Shown: one piece after another, positions 37,462 to 49,497 of the stretch
How the letters are laid out: the number at the start of each line of letters is the position of its first letter
Numbering within the stretch: the stretch's first letter is position 1
Assembly (NCBI GenBank): GCA_020284085.1
Contig: JACEVL010004609.1
Coordinates: 596,501 to 660,500 of the forward strand
DNA from: Aporrectodea caliginosa
Lineage: Eukaryota; Annelida; Clitellata; Crassiclitellata; Lumbricidae
Reading direction: 5' to 3'
Length of the DNA: 64,000 nucleotides
Made by a program: the position numbers and the translations under genes
Notes under the pieces: generated by a model
The model's database searches: none
Told to the model about the DNA's origin: nothing
The model's input: only the letters and a program-made list of their open reading frames with translations

Positions 37462-37860
37462 CTGAATGATCGCGTATTCAGTGGATCGTTGTGTAGAGAG
37501 TCAACGATAAGTGATCAAGATATCTGGATTTCTTCAGCGCCACAAGAGTCGTCGCTCAGTTAGAAAAAAAATCATAGTATGATGATCAGACGGTCAGACA
37601 GGCGCTGGACCGTGATCAATTCCCTCTAAAAATGTTATAATGTCAAAATTCAACCACTCTCTGACATTAGTAGGCAGCCGTAGTTTCTGCTGAACGACGA
37701 AGTGTTACAGCAGAGCAGAAAAGCGCCGCCCTCTTTATCCCGGCTTGAGACTGGCACCACAGACCATACGAAAATCGCATGGCGAATTGATCATGTATAC
37801 GCAGCTCGTGCCTACAGTTGCTGTGAAATGTACTGGGAGCGTGCTGGATGCTTTATATAG
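37462..37860 (-). promoter_or_regulatory. Candidate promoter and untranslated first exon of the Ig gene
   Basis: On the minus strand GCTATATAAAGC at about 37861-37850 resembles a TATA box. A donor CATTCAG|GTAAGC falls at 37462/37461, and an acceptor GTTACAG lies about 12-18 bases before the ATG at 36107. Together they suggest a spliced 5'UTR. This is inference from motifs only. Confidence 0.35.
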
Positions 37861-38205
37861 CCTACCTATAGTGAATGCAGCGTGCTGATATAAAACTTGC
37901 AGGCGGCGCGCGGCGAAAGGTCGCGAGCGTTGTGGAGGCGGCTGTATTACAAACAAATCATAATCATACGATCAGATAGGCCTAATGAATGGTAGATATA
38001 ATCAGACGCAAACAGGACCGTTGTCAATTCCCTCTAAGAATGTTCGCATGTAAAAATTGAACCACTCTCAGGCGCAAGTCTATAGGCAGCAGGCTAGTTT
38101 CTGCTGAAAGACGCAGTGTTATATACATATACAGTAGGCTATAGGATGTAGCGAAGCGCTGTCTTCCTCCTAATCCAGGTTTGGGACTGGCACCACACGA
38201 AACTG
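37575..38205 (+). repeat. Duplicated block of about 190 bp, two copies
   Basis: About 37575-37760 and 37990-38205 share CAATTCCCTCTAA, GTTTCTGCTGAA and GGGACTGGCACCACA (first copy GAGACTGGCACCACA). The second copy has an ATATACATATACAG insertion. The last word recurs in SINE-B material at 15545. Confidence 0.75.
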
Positions 38206-38464
38206 GCAGTGGCAGAGTTATGGACACATTGGCATATTTGGGGGACAGATAGGCCTCAGTGAAAACTTGGGGGAACTGTCCCCGCTGTCTCCCCGTGATT
38301 TGCGCCACTAAAGATGATGATCGTCGTCCTTCCTTTGCTAGAACCCAACGACATAGCCCTACAGCATGCTGGCAAAAGACTGGGATACCATTAAATAACC
38401 TACTCATCGCGGAAGAATCGTTTAAATTTTGCATTTCACTAGTGATATTTTCGTACGCGTCGCG

Positions 38465-38465
38465 T

Positions 38466-38537
<72 letters not shown>
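38465..38537. repeat. (TA)n microsatellite
   Basis: TA run immediately left of the TGTAACGG boundary of the LTR-like sequence. Confidence 0.97.
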
Positions 38538-38540
<3 letters not shown>

Positions 38541-40720
38541 AACGGTTAACGGGGCTCGGTCTGTGTGACTGCCTCTCAGCGTCTTCCGCTTCTCTCAGGA
38601 TGGCGAGGGAAGGCGCGAGTCGCTCAGGATGGAGCGTTAGTAAGGCCTTCGTGGTCTATCGAAGGACTTCAGCATCTGCCAGTCGACGAGCAATGTCACC
38701 CACCGAAGGAATCAGACATCAGAGTTCAATGACAATCTTTATTCAACACCACTTCAGATCCACAACATACAAGCATATCTCTTCCAAACTCAACCTCTCT
38801 ATCAGGCACGACTCTCTCTACCTCACTATCAGGCACGACTCTCTCTACCTACAAGAGCGCCCTCTATATATACCCAGTCTGGGCAGGGATCCACGGGCTA
38901 GGGATCCACGGGCTAGGAGGGATCCATGGGCAGGGATCCATGGGCAGGTATCCACGGGCTAGGTCGCCAAAGGCTAGGGATCCATGGGCTAGGGATCCAC
39001 GGGCTAGGGATCCACGGGCTAGGGATCCACGGGCTATAGGGATCCATGGGCTAGGAGGGATCCATGGGCAGGGATCCACGGGCTAGGTCGCCAAAGGCCA
39101 GGGATCCATGGGCTAGGGATCCACGGGCTAGGGATCCACGGGCTAGGAGGGATCCATGGGCAGGGATCCACGGGCTAGGTCGCCAAAGGCCAGGGATCCA
39201 TGGGATAGGAGGGATCCATGGGCAGGGATCCACGGGCTAGGTCGCCAAAGGCCAGGGATCCATGGGCTAGGAGGGATCCATGGGCAGGGATCCACGGGCT
39301 AGGTCGCCAAAGGCCAGGGATCCATGGGCTAGGGATCCACGGGCTAGGAGGGATCCATGGGCAGGGATCCATAGGCAGGGATCCACGGGCTAGGTCGCCA
39401 AAGGCTAGGGATCCATGGGCTAGGGATCCATGGGCTAGGAGGGATCCATGGGCAGGGATCCACGGCCTAGGTCGCCAAAGGCCAGGGATCCATGGGCTAG
39501 GGATCCACGGGCTAGGAGGGATCCATGGGCAGGGATCCACGGCCTAGGTCGCCAAAGGCCAGGGATCCATGGGCTAGGGATCCACGGGCTAGGGATCCAC
39601 GGGCTAGGAGGGATCCATGGGCAGGGATCCATGGGCAGGGATCCATGGGCTAGGAGGGATCCATGGGCAGAGATCCATGGGCAGGGATCCACGGGCTAGG
39701 TCGTCAAAGGCTAGGGATCCATGGGCTAGGGATCCACGGGCTAGGAGGGATCCATGGGCAGGGACCCATGGGCAGGGATCCACGGGCTAGGTCGTCAAAG
39801 GCTAGGGATCCATGGGCTAGGGATCCACGGGCTAGGAGGGATCCATGGGCAGGGATCCATGGGCAGGGATCCACGGGCTAGGAGGGATCCATGGGCAGGG
39901 ATCCATGGGCAGGGATCCATGGGCAGGGATCCACGGGCTAGGTCGTCAAAGGCTAGGGATCCATGGGCTAGGGATCCACGGGCTAGAGGGATCCATGGGC
40001 AGGGACCCATGGGCAGGGATCCACGGGCTAGGTCGCCAAAGGCCAGGGATCCATGGGCTAGGGATCCACGGGCTAGGAGGGATCCATGGGCAGGGACCCA
40101 TGGGCAGGGATCCACGGGCTAGGTCGCCAAAGGCCAGGGATCCATGGGCTAGGGATCCACGGGCTAGGAGGGATCCATGGGCAGGGATCCATGGGCAGGG
40201 ATCCACGGGCTAGGTCGCCAAAGGCTAGGGATCCATGGGCTAGGGATACACGGGCTAGGGATCCACGGGCTAGCAGGGATCCACGGGCTAGGGATCCACG
40301 GGCTAGGGATCCATGGGCTAGGAGGGATCCATGGGCAGGGATCCATGGGCAGGGATCCACGGGCTAGGTCGCCAAAGGCTAGGGATCCATGGGCTAGGGA
40401 TCCACGGGCTAGGGATCCACGGGCTAGCAGGGATCCACGGGCTAGGGATCCACGGGCTAGGGATCCATGGGCTAGGAGGGATCCATGGGCAGGGATCCAC
40501 GGGCTAGGTCGCCAAAGGCCAGGGATCCATGGGCTAGGGATCCACGGGCTAGGTCGCCAAAGGCCAGGGATCCATGGGCTAGGGATCCACGGGCTAGGGA
40601 TCCACGGGCTAGGGATCCATGGGCAGGGATCCACGGGCTAGGTCGCCAAAGCCTAGCGGAGTCCAAGCCAACCGCAGCCCAAAGGGTGGTCCAAAACCGG
40701 GGGTGGTCCCAAAAACTGAG
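38538..40720 (-). mobile_element. Possible solo LTR containing a minisatellite
   Basis: On the minus strand, GGTATATATAGAGGGCGCTC (about 38875) looks like a TATA region, AATAAAG (about 38738) like a polyadenylation signal, and the sequence ends CCGTTAACCGTTACA at 38538, as an LTR ends in CA. Upstream (to about 40720) is the minisatellite plus unique sequence. The other LTR end is not certain and no internal retroelement sequence is seen. Confidence 0.4.
38880..40660. repeat. 15-bp modular minisatellite, about 1.8 kb
   Basis: Built from three 14-15-bp modules: GGGATCCACGGGCTA, GGGATCCATGGGCA or CTA, and GGTCGCCAAAGGCYA, plus an extra GGA before some modules. The third module recurs 18 times at spacings near 45, 62, 77, 91, 124, 140 and 152 bp, all multiples of about 15. 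Because 15 is divisible by three, long open frames exist on both strands; I treat them as artefacts. Confidence 0.95.
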
Positions 40721-40723
40721 GGT

Positions 40724-40726
<3 letters not shown>

Positions 40727-40786
<60 letters not shown>
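40727..40786. repeat. (TA)n microsatellite
   Basis: TA run to the right of the minisatellite, followed by a short (TG)n. Confidence 0.97.
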
Positions 40787-40791
<5 letters not shown>

Positions 40792-40799
40792 GTGTGTGT

Positions 40800-41689
40800 G
40801 TGTGTGTATGTGTGTTAACGCTGATGCATGCATTGCATATGCATATAGGCCTATATACTTTCATATATATATGCAAATATTTTTGTATATTTTAAATTTT
40901 TCAGGTTATCTTGACTAGTTTGGATAAAAAATAAAACTGTCAAAAAATCATAGCCATTCATTGTTAAAAACCAAGATGATAAGTAATTTCTTAAATATTT
41001 GCAAAATCGGGGGGCGCAAATGCTCCCTGCCCCCTCCGAACGCCCATGTTTGGGGTTAGGGCCCCGGATGTCTTCTTGGCTTAGGGCCCCCGGAAGTCTT
41101 AATCCGGCCCTGCCTCTACCTGTCATCGAGTAGGCTTTTCATTGCATTAAAGTATCACCTTTAAACAAATCTAATATCTGATTCTAGCAATCTGTTACAG
41201 TAGGCCCTATATATAGCCTTTCTGTTTTTCGATATGATCAGCTTGGTGTAGGCTGCTTTCAAAGTGAAGTTTTTAGACTGGTCAACATTATCGGTAAGGG
41301 AAAGGTTTTGTAGGATGTAATATTTGTAATTTTGTCAATGGACGTCGACGGGTGGTTCCATTTGTGTAGACTTTTAGTTTTTTGGCTGCAATATGAATAG
41401 ATTAAATCTGTTATAAAGATTTTATTTTATTTTATTTTAATTTTGTTGTTGTTTGTTTTTGTTTTGTTTTTTTTAAACAGCATGTATGTAGCCTATATTA
41501 TTATGTTAATATGGTTTGTTTTTTGTATTGATTGATTCCTTATGTAAACATTTGTAATTAAAGTAAGAATCTCATGTCAACATTACATGTATAATAAATA
41601 ACCATTAAGCTTTATTAACAATTAAAAGTAAGAAATTAAGAAAATCTGGTGAAATTACTCTTTTATATTCACGTCTATAGCATAATTAT
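40800..41689. other. Intergenic, nothing recognised
   Basis: Near 41040-41120, GGGCCCCGG and AGGGCCCCCGG followed by ATCCGGCCCTG resembles one end of a hAT element, but no partner end was found. Confidence 0.35.
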
Positions 41690-42095
41690 GATAAAGAACT
41701 GTGTTTTTAAATCTGTGACTATACATGTATTTCTTTAGTAATATTTGATTGCAATGCTTGAAAATTCAAAGTAGAATAGAAATAAATTGTTTATGATATT
41801 TTCTGCAAAGCATTGTATAACTTACCTGCAAGTATCATAGATATTAATAGCTGAGTTATATTATGATGTCAAACAATGAATATAACATATAACATATGAT
41901 AAAGAACTGTGATTTTTAATCTGTGACTATGCATGTATTTCTTTAATAATATTTGATTGCAATGTTTGAAAATTCAAAGTAGAATAGAAATAAATTGTTT
42001 ATGATATTTCTGCAAAGCATTGTATAGCTTGCCTGCAAGTATCATAGATATTAATAGCTGAGTTATATTATGATGTCAAACAATGAATATCAGTG
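41690..42095 (+). repeat. Two-copy tandem duplication of about 198 bp
   Basis: Copies at about 41690-41887 and 41895-42090 share ATGATAAAGAACTGTG, AATTCAAAGTAGAATAGAAA and AGCTGAGTTATATTATGATG, with a few substitutions. Confidence 0.9.
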
Positions 42096-43379
42096 ACATT
42101 GTAAAATACTGTTTAGACGCCTTTAAATGGTGTCATTTGAACTCTATTAATTCTTTGTTTTTTTTTTAAATTGTATTGTACATAATTTTGAATTGTCGTC
42201 AACGGCCTTTGATGTCATATGATGACGGTAAACTTGTGAATAAAAAAAAATATGATCAGCGATCACGCCACGCGAATCTCTGAAGACGATTCGCGTGTCG
42301 TGAGTTCTGTATTGCAGGCTGTCTGCATGTTCTGTTGGTAGTTAAGATTTATGTCTTCTGGCATTGGTGTTCTTGTGAATTGTTTCAATTGCATAACTGT
42401 ACACTGTAACCGGTTGCGGTTTGTCAACCGGATTGTTCCAATAAAGAAAATATTATTATATGCAATTGAAGGAATTAAAGGAATTCTTTGTCATTTTTAA
42501 TGTAGGCCCGACTTCTTAAAAGTTCTTACCATATTAATTGTCACTAATATCACTACCATAATATTGTCACTACTCGCAAAATGGTGGTATAATGGTTTAA
42601 TTGACCGTCCTTCGAAAATAAATATTTCTCTAAAATTCGTATTTTCCAATAGTTTTACATTTATTGGATCGCCGTCTCAGTTCTTTAACTATAGCTATGT
42701 ATACCGTACTTCGACCAAAAACATAGCCTATGCATAAATTTATTAACTCTCAAGGTCTTTAGTATTGCCACGCACATTCGAATAAACCATTTTCAAATTT
42801 CTGTAAAACATGCTTAATATTAGGACGGGCAAACGCGAAGAAGAAGAACGCGAAGAAGAACGCGAAGAAGAAGAACGCGAAGAAGACGAAGAATGCAAAG
42901 AAGAAGAAGAAATTCTTTATTGAAACTATAGAAACCTATAGAAAACCTATAGAAACTTATGTATTTTCGACCACTTTTGCGTGAATAAACATAATATTAT
43001 GCAGTGCTTCAGAGCACACGATTTTACCAGAAGTAGTCTACCGGTTTCTACCAGTTGACACCCTGGCGCAACCTATAGCAGCTATCTTTACAGATTGAGA
43101 TTGAGAATTTAAAACATTTGCTAAAAAATATTTATTTTTAAAGTGTTGTTTATTTAAATTTAGCGTCTGCGTTTGCTTTTGTGGTAAGGCTGCATAAAGC
43201 GATGGGAACAATAAGAACTGGTTAAAAATGTCCTATCAATGTCAACAGGCTTTGATGCCAGAAGCTGTGCTTTTAAACTGTTAGATAGAATTTAACAGTC
43301 TATACAAACACACGTAGGCCCACCATTTCATTCACTTTTTGTCAATGGGAAAATTTAATAAAATTTGTCACCTGAAGGT
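42096..43379. other. Intergenic; SINE-D tail and GAA-rich stretch
   Basis: About 42290-42460 shares TGTATTGCAGGCTGTCTG and TAGTTAAGATTTATGTCTTC with the family-D SINEs. 42836-42915 is a GAAGAAGAACGCGAA repeat. No gene seen. Confidence 0.5.
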
Positions 43380-43619
43380 ATTGCCACATAATAACGGCGC
43401 TATCAGCCTCAAAGTTACGAATTCACTTGTACTCGTACCTCAGATCTTACGCGTAGGCCTATAGGCCTACATGTATGTCTACCCGAAACCCAGCATGATA
43501 AGGATGTTCCCATTCAGTATGTTTGCAGCTTGCTGTTAACCTGTTAGAAACAGCTTTCAGAAGCAAGTATGAATTAGCTGTGGAAAGAAAATAAGAAACA
43601 TCTTTGGAAAGCTTTTTCG
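43380..43619 (+). mobile_element. Interspersed repeat, copy B
   Basis: Homologous to 50229-50430, sharing ATAAGGAT-TTCCCATT, CTGTTAGAAA and ACATCTTTGGAAAGC. It stops exactly where a SINE-D begins. The matching continuation is at 48465. Confidence 0.65.
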
Positions 43620-43865
43620 GGGCCCGATAGCGCATTGGATAACACACTGGCATAGAGAGCGAGAGGTACCGAGTTCGAGTCCCGTAGGGCGGATATGCTT
43701 TGTAGGCTGCTATTAGCGCCGTGTATTGCAGGCTGTCTAGCTAGCTAGCTGTTCTGTTAGTAGTTAAGATTGTTTCAATTGCATAACATGTAGGCCTAAA
43801 TGTACAGCGCAGTGCGTTTGTCAGGCGCTTGATTAAAAAGAAAAGATATTATTATTATTATTACA
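43620..43865 (+). mobile_element. tRNA-derived SINE, family D
   Basis: Head GATAGCGCATTGGATAACAC (A-box region) and GAGTTCGAGTCCC (B box); body GCTATTAGCGCCGTGTATTG; 3' end CAGGCGCTTGATTAAA and an ATT-rich tail. Confidence 0.82.
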
Positions 43866-44383
43866 ACTAGCCTACCATTAACCATAAAAATATTTAATCA
43901 AAGACCATTTCGAAATCTGGGACTACGTCAAAATGTGCAGGTCACTATAGACTGACGGATGCAATAACCAGAGTGCACGAGTTTAGAACCGAAGTCATAA
44001 CACGAGACGCAAAGTAACAAACCTGTAGAATTTCTGCGATCGCTTCTGCGCAAGCAACACGTCGAGACTGAACGACTTGGCAGGCTTCATCGTTAACTAG
44101 TAGCCTAGTAGGCTACCGTAAGTAATCTTCGTAAAATCAAAACAATGGAAACCGACAACTAAGAAGTCGACGTTTACTGTTCGGCGTCTCAGAGTAGACT
44201 GAAGACAAATTTCCACTGAACGGCTTTTTAAACTTCGGTCAACGGATCTCCGCCAACAGGCATTATTATTTTGTCCACGAAAACAAGCGCCGTGGAAAAC
44301 AACGCTGTTATGATCACCGTTGTCGTCGCCCGCTGCAGCTGCGTAAACACATCAACAGCTAAACCCCGCACTATCCAAAAGGG

Positions 44384-44850
44384 TGTCACGACAACTCGTC
44401 GAACGATATTTCGTCTACGACTAACGACACTTCGTCGAGCGACAATTCCCCAAACGAAGCTGAAGCCCCCTAAAAATGAGTGAAGCCCCCGGCTCCACTA
44501 TAGGCTCGGGCTATGTTCAAGGCTTAAAGCTCCCTCAAACGAAAATTTCTAGTTACGTCACTGTCTACGACACTTCGTCGAGCGACAATTCGTCGAACGA
44601 CATTTCGTCTACTAAGTTATTTGATATTGTCACTTTAAAATGGAAGCTGGATTGATGAAAATAATTTTGTCAGTAATTAGAAGCTGGATTCCTGAGAATA
44701 TATAGCACGTTTTAGCGAAACTATAAGAAAGCGGCCTCTGTTGATTAGCCGTAATGGATACAGATACACTAGTAGACGAAATGTCGTTATACGAATTGTC
44801 GTAGACGAAGTGTCGTTATACGAAATGTCGTTCGACGAGTTGTCGCGGAA
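44384..44850. mobile_element. Inverted-repeat element with CGACATTTCGTCTACG reiterations
   Basis: CGACAACTCGTCGAACGATA on the left is inverted at the right end (TCGTTCGACGAGTTGTCG). Both arms reiterate ACGACATTTCGT and CGACACTTCGTC words. A TTAAAGC/GCCCCC repeat related to 35765 interrupts the left half. No coding. Confidence 0.72.
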
Positions 44851-45290
44851 CCATCTAAAAGCAGAACAACGTTAGCCAGCAGATAGGCCTACAGAAGGCT
44901 TGTCAAGGCACACTCGCGTCTCTGACGTTCGACAAGCGAATGCTGAGCCACTTACTTAATATCGTTTATTTAACGACGCCGTCATATCGACGATGATAGG
45001 CGTGATGCTGAGTCACGTGCCCAACCAGGCTTATAGCCTAATATATATAGACGTTGATCGGCCCAGTGCCGTTTTAAGGCCTAGGCACGCGAGGCACGTG
45101 CCTAGGGCCCCGCGCAACAGGGGACCCCGCGGCGGCCCAAAAACGAACACTAAATCGCGACCATATAATAACAAAGCGGTAATATTAGGCCTACTGAAAA
45201 ATATTCTAAGTTCTAACAATTCCGCAAGAAAGAACAATAACCCATTTTTAAAGAAACGTCTGTATTTTTAGTTAAATATAATTATTGGTA

Positions 45291-46101
45291 GGGTAGAGTG
45301 GGGCAAAACGCCCCCTCGGGGCAAAACGCCCCCTCCCGGCCCTGTCCCCCCTGTGCTATGTAATGAAATTTTTTAATGTTCTGGGGTTTCTTAGTTGTAC
45401 CCTAATGAGATAATCGTCAGTCATTTATCTTTAGATGGTTTGCTTATTTTTTATTTTAGAAAAATTGATTTTTTCGTGTTTCCTTGTAAGTCAGCCGCCA
45501 ATTCTGTATCATTAATGGTGCCAAAATGCTAGACATAGCCAATAATACAAATATAGGTCTAAAGTATACCCTATATCGAATAACTGTGCACAATAAATGG
45601 GGCTTTAACATATCAGTTTTTTTATTATATGAGCAATCTCACAAGGTAGCACCAAACGGGGCAAAACGCCCCCCTATGTTAAATGCTGATATGGGGCAAA
45701 ACGCCCCCTTCACCTCAGAGTCACCTGGAGCAAAGCGTATTTTCTTTATTTAATTATATTTTACGACATCTTTTTTTAAAAATTCTAGAGATCTTTACTT
45801 CTTATGGTTATTGTTGCATCAATGCAGTGATTGCAGTTGATTATGTGCATCGACTTTTCAGGTAGCGGGGGTCAAATCACGGGGGGCGTTTTGCCCAGGT
45901 GAGGGGCAAAACGCCCCCTTTGAAGCACTCTGTATTTTATTATTTTTAATGTAATCTTTTGGGGCATTTTATCGGACATAATTTTACTTTACTTGGGACA
46001 TTCAGTACAAGGTCTTACAATAATTTCATGCTGAAAATGTTGTTACTCACGTTGTAATTGAGCAAAACCCGTTAAAGGGGGCGTTTTGCCCCACTCTACC
46101 C
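45291..46101. mobile_element. TA-flanked element with GGGGCAAAACGCCCC reiterations
   Basis: 811 bp. Terminal inverted repeats GGGTAGAGTGGGGCAAAACG, flanked by TA at 45289-45290 and 46102-46103 (Tc1/mariner-like target use). The interior holds several more GGGGCAAAACGCCCC copies, each itself nearly palindromic. No transposase. It is nested in the hAT remnant. Confidence 0.85.
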
Positions 46102-46347
46102 TAATAAGCGCAGTCTGCGCAGAGCGCTATGGAAGTTAAACTGAAATAAATCAATAATTTTAACAAATGGCGCACACGGTCCACACAGCCTCCTCACCAT
46201 TCTCTGGACATGGATTTATCAGTCGCAGTTAAACTGATTCAGTCACTGAAGCTTTATGTTGATGCATTTGGAGACAATTATTATGATTATTTTTGGAGAA
46301 TATGAACGCAGAACCAAAACACAACTCACAACACAGAAGGCTACTAC

Positions 46348-47011
46348 GTGTACGACAGCCAGAGACGAGTGACTGAAAGAAATAGGCCTATGCGAATAAC
46401 AATTCAGGAAGGTCCTGCAAATGACACTGTTATGGATGCGAGCAAAAAATTTGGAATTCAGACCTGCTTGCCATTGCCAATCATCGACTCGTTGATCACT
46501 GAACTAAACAGACATGAAGAAGCTTATGAAGGTATCAGCAGCAGATTTACATTCTTAATGAAACTGGTCCATTTGAATGCTGAGCAAATAACAGAATACA
46601 GTGAAAAGCTTGCAAAGTATACTATCCTCAAGATCTTGACCAACCCGAACTAATTTCAGAATGTGAACACCTGCAATACTATTATGTTAGTATCATTTGC
46701 AAAACATCAGTGCTATATATATATATTTGTCAATAATCTATGATATGATAAAGAATGACAGCCTGGAATCAACGTTTCCAAACGTCGAAATTGCAATAAG
46801 AATGTTTCTGTCAATGATGGTGACAAACTGTACCGGTGAACGTTCTTTCTCAAAACTTAAATTAATCCAGAACGAGCTTCGCAGCCGTAGGCCTATTATG
46901 CAAAAGCGATTAAACTGCCTGTGTGTCATGAGCAAAGATTCAAATGTGTTGGAGTCTTTGAATTTCGATGATATTATAAGAGCCAAACACAATCTTACTT
47001 TCAATTTGTAG
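46348..47011 (+). pseudogene. hAT transposase C-terminal remnant
   Basis: Two open pieces, 46348-46653 and 46697-47011. The second carries NCTGERSFSKLKLIQNELRS and then QKRLNCLCVMS, the hAT C-terminal dimerisation motif. A stop (46651-46653), a TA insertion region and the missing catalytic N-terminal half make it non-functional. Confidence 0.8.
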
Positions 47012-47394
47012 GCTATAACAAGAACTTTAACGTATGATAAACTAAACTTTTATTTTACACTAAATTCTTGTAGAAGGCCCACAAAGATTGCTGTATTAGC
47101 GGTTTAGTAGGCCTACTATAATATTAATAAGTTTTAAAAATTACACATATGCACATGCAATGCATTATGCAATATTATCTTAGGCGGAAATTGAGGCGGA
47201 AATCGAGTTAAGTTTAAGGTTAGGGTTTGTGCCTAGGGCCTCGAAATTCCTTAAAACGGCTCTGCCCTAACCCTGACCCTAACCGACCCTCACGACGCCT
47301 AACCTTACTCTAACCAAGGTAACTACTCATAAGCACTCCAAAGTCCAGACCCAAGGAAATAGGTAAGTTTTCAAATGTCCATAAAAATAACGGG

Positions 47395-47490
47395 GATAAC
47401 ATAAGAAAGAAAATTCTGCCCTGGTCGGATTCGAACCTCAAACCGTTGAACTTACGTTCCACCACGCTAACCACTCGACTACGGAACACC
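47395..47490 (-). mobile_element. tRNA-like SINE head
   Basis: The reverse complement reads TAGTCGAGTGGTTAGCGTGG then TGAGGTTCGAATCCGACC, A- and B-box-like. It lacks a convincing full cloverleaf, so a SINE head is more likely than a tRNA gene. Confidence 0.55.
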
Positions 47491-47994
47491 TCAAAATCTC
47501 AGTGAATAATATTGGATCTTATTCTGCATGTGTAGCCTTCTTCACTGCATACTTTTTCATAGATTCAAAAGTCTTCGCATTACGCATTGTTAGATTATTT
47601 AAATTAGTAGTTTCATACACTTTCTTTCAATTTTCTAACTCGTTAAAACTAAAAAACAACTTTTTCCCGACATAAATGATCTGACACGTGACTGGCGGCC
47701 CGCTAGTTTTATAAACTTGCGGACCGCCTGGCGGTCCGCTAGTCACTTCGATATTGAAAATGAGCAAAAGTTTCACAACTAACGTTATCCTATAAACTCC
47801 GCTTATCTGCAACAGCTCGAATTTGATCAGACATTCGTGCAACAGTCTGCCTTCTGTTCAATAAATTCATGCTAAGGGTGTTAAGTGCACTTATACTTGT
47901 CAGTAAGGCAATAACCTACTACTTTTAAATATAGGAATGCAGAGCTCATGAACGGCCTTGATTTTCAATTCCATAAAAGCATCAATTTCTTCCC

Positions 47995-48445
<451 letters not shown>

Positions 48446-48464
48446 TATCCTCTGCTACGCTAGT

Positions 48465-48830
48465 AGGCTACACTAAAACCTTGTCGTAATGCAACCTTCC
48501 TATAAGGCAGCACTTGAAATCGCTTCCAACTGTACAGCACTACCACATGGTTTCAGCACACTGAAAGATGAAATCCTACGAAACTCTCGAACTTGACACC
48601 GAAACGTTTTCCATTACGGAAAGTGGCTAATCCTTTTCCTATATATATTAAAGTCCAACAAATGAATGAGTGCTCGTGAATGACCTGGTGTCCTGCGCTT
48701 GGTACTTTTAAACATCTCTAGAAATGTTTAGTTTAATGATTATGATTATGGAGGATCAAACAAGTCGGGCAGGAATTCTTGAAGAGGCGAAACTCAGTTC
48801 TGAGTGGAAAGCCCGAGGGTTTAGCCTACT
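48465..48830 (+). mobile_element. Interspersed repeat, copy D
   Basis: 48465-48648 matches 50455-50637 (shared GGCTAATCCTTTTCCT end). It is followed by a GTGCTCGTGAAT repeat end also at 51145, then GAGTGGAAAGCCCG also found near 25650. Confidence 0.68.
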
Positions 48831-48831
48831 A

Positions 48832-49493
48832 TCAAAAGGGCGACTTCGAAAGGGCGACCATCAAAAGGGCGCATTCAAAAGGGCGCCGCTTAAAAGGGCG
48901 CGCAAACAAAAGGGCGACAATGTCCGCAGTGGCGCAGTAGTTCAAAGCCAAAGGTTCAAGGAAAATGCGCACATAAACAAAGTGGTATAGCATTGATACC
49001 AATCAATCCTTTCATGTACAGTATATACGGTAGTTTACCTAGCCTATTATATATATTATATCTACTCTGTTGGGACGATATTTGACTGTATATGAATGAA
49101 GGTTTAAAACGAAAAACTCACAGTGCTGCTTTTTAACTCGCACGTGTTACAGCAGATTTAGGAAAATTAAGTTGCTGGAGAATGAACTTAGAATTTGTAA
49201 AGAGCAACAAAGGTCGAGATATGTTAATGGTTGATGGCGGTACATTCAGACTTGAGAAAACAATAAAAGAAAATTTGGAAGTGCACTGAATATCGGAGAG
49301 CTAAGTGTCCCGCTGTCATACAAAGATGATATTATGACCAAACAGCCGAATCAACACAATCACGTACCGGATGAACTACTGCGGACATTGTCGCCCTTTT
49401 GATTGTCGCCCTTTTGTTTGCGCGGCCTTTTGTTTGCGCGCCCTTTTAACCAGGCGCCCTTTTGAATGCGCCCTTTCGAAGTCGCCCTTTTGA
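48832..49493. mobile_element. TA-flanked element with CAAAAGGGCG tandem termini
   Basis: 662 bp. Perfect terminal repeat of at least 24 bp starting TCAAAAGGGCGACTTCGAAA, flanked by TA at 48830-48831 and 49494-49495. About 100 bp at each end consists of short tandem units containing AAAAGGGCG. No transposase. Confidence 0.85.
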
Positions 49494-49497
49494 TAGG

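Larger units (their letters stand above)
45064..47264 (+). mobile_element. hAT transposon remnant, 2.2 kb
   Basis: Left end CAGTGCCGTTTTAAGGCCTA and the inverted right end CAGAGCCGTTTTAAGG form terminal repeats. Inside are broken transposase frames (46348-47011) and a nested 811-bp element. The outer 8-mers GATCGGCC and CCCTAACC do not match, so the target duplication has been lost or one end has moved. Confidence 0.75.

Noticed and set aside
38880..40641. Overlapping frames of up to 156 codons in the minisatellite
   Set aside because: A 15-bp period with no stop codon opens several frames on both strands by necessity; no start context, splice site or domain.
41040..41120. Single hAT-like end (AGGGCCCCCGG, ATCCGGCCCTG)
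   Set aside because: No matching inverted end or target duplication was found nearby.
43620..43692. Possible tRNA gene
   Set aside because: A second copy with the same downstream body exists at 47995, so it is a SINE head.
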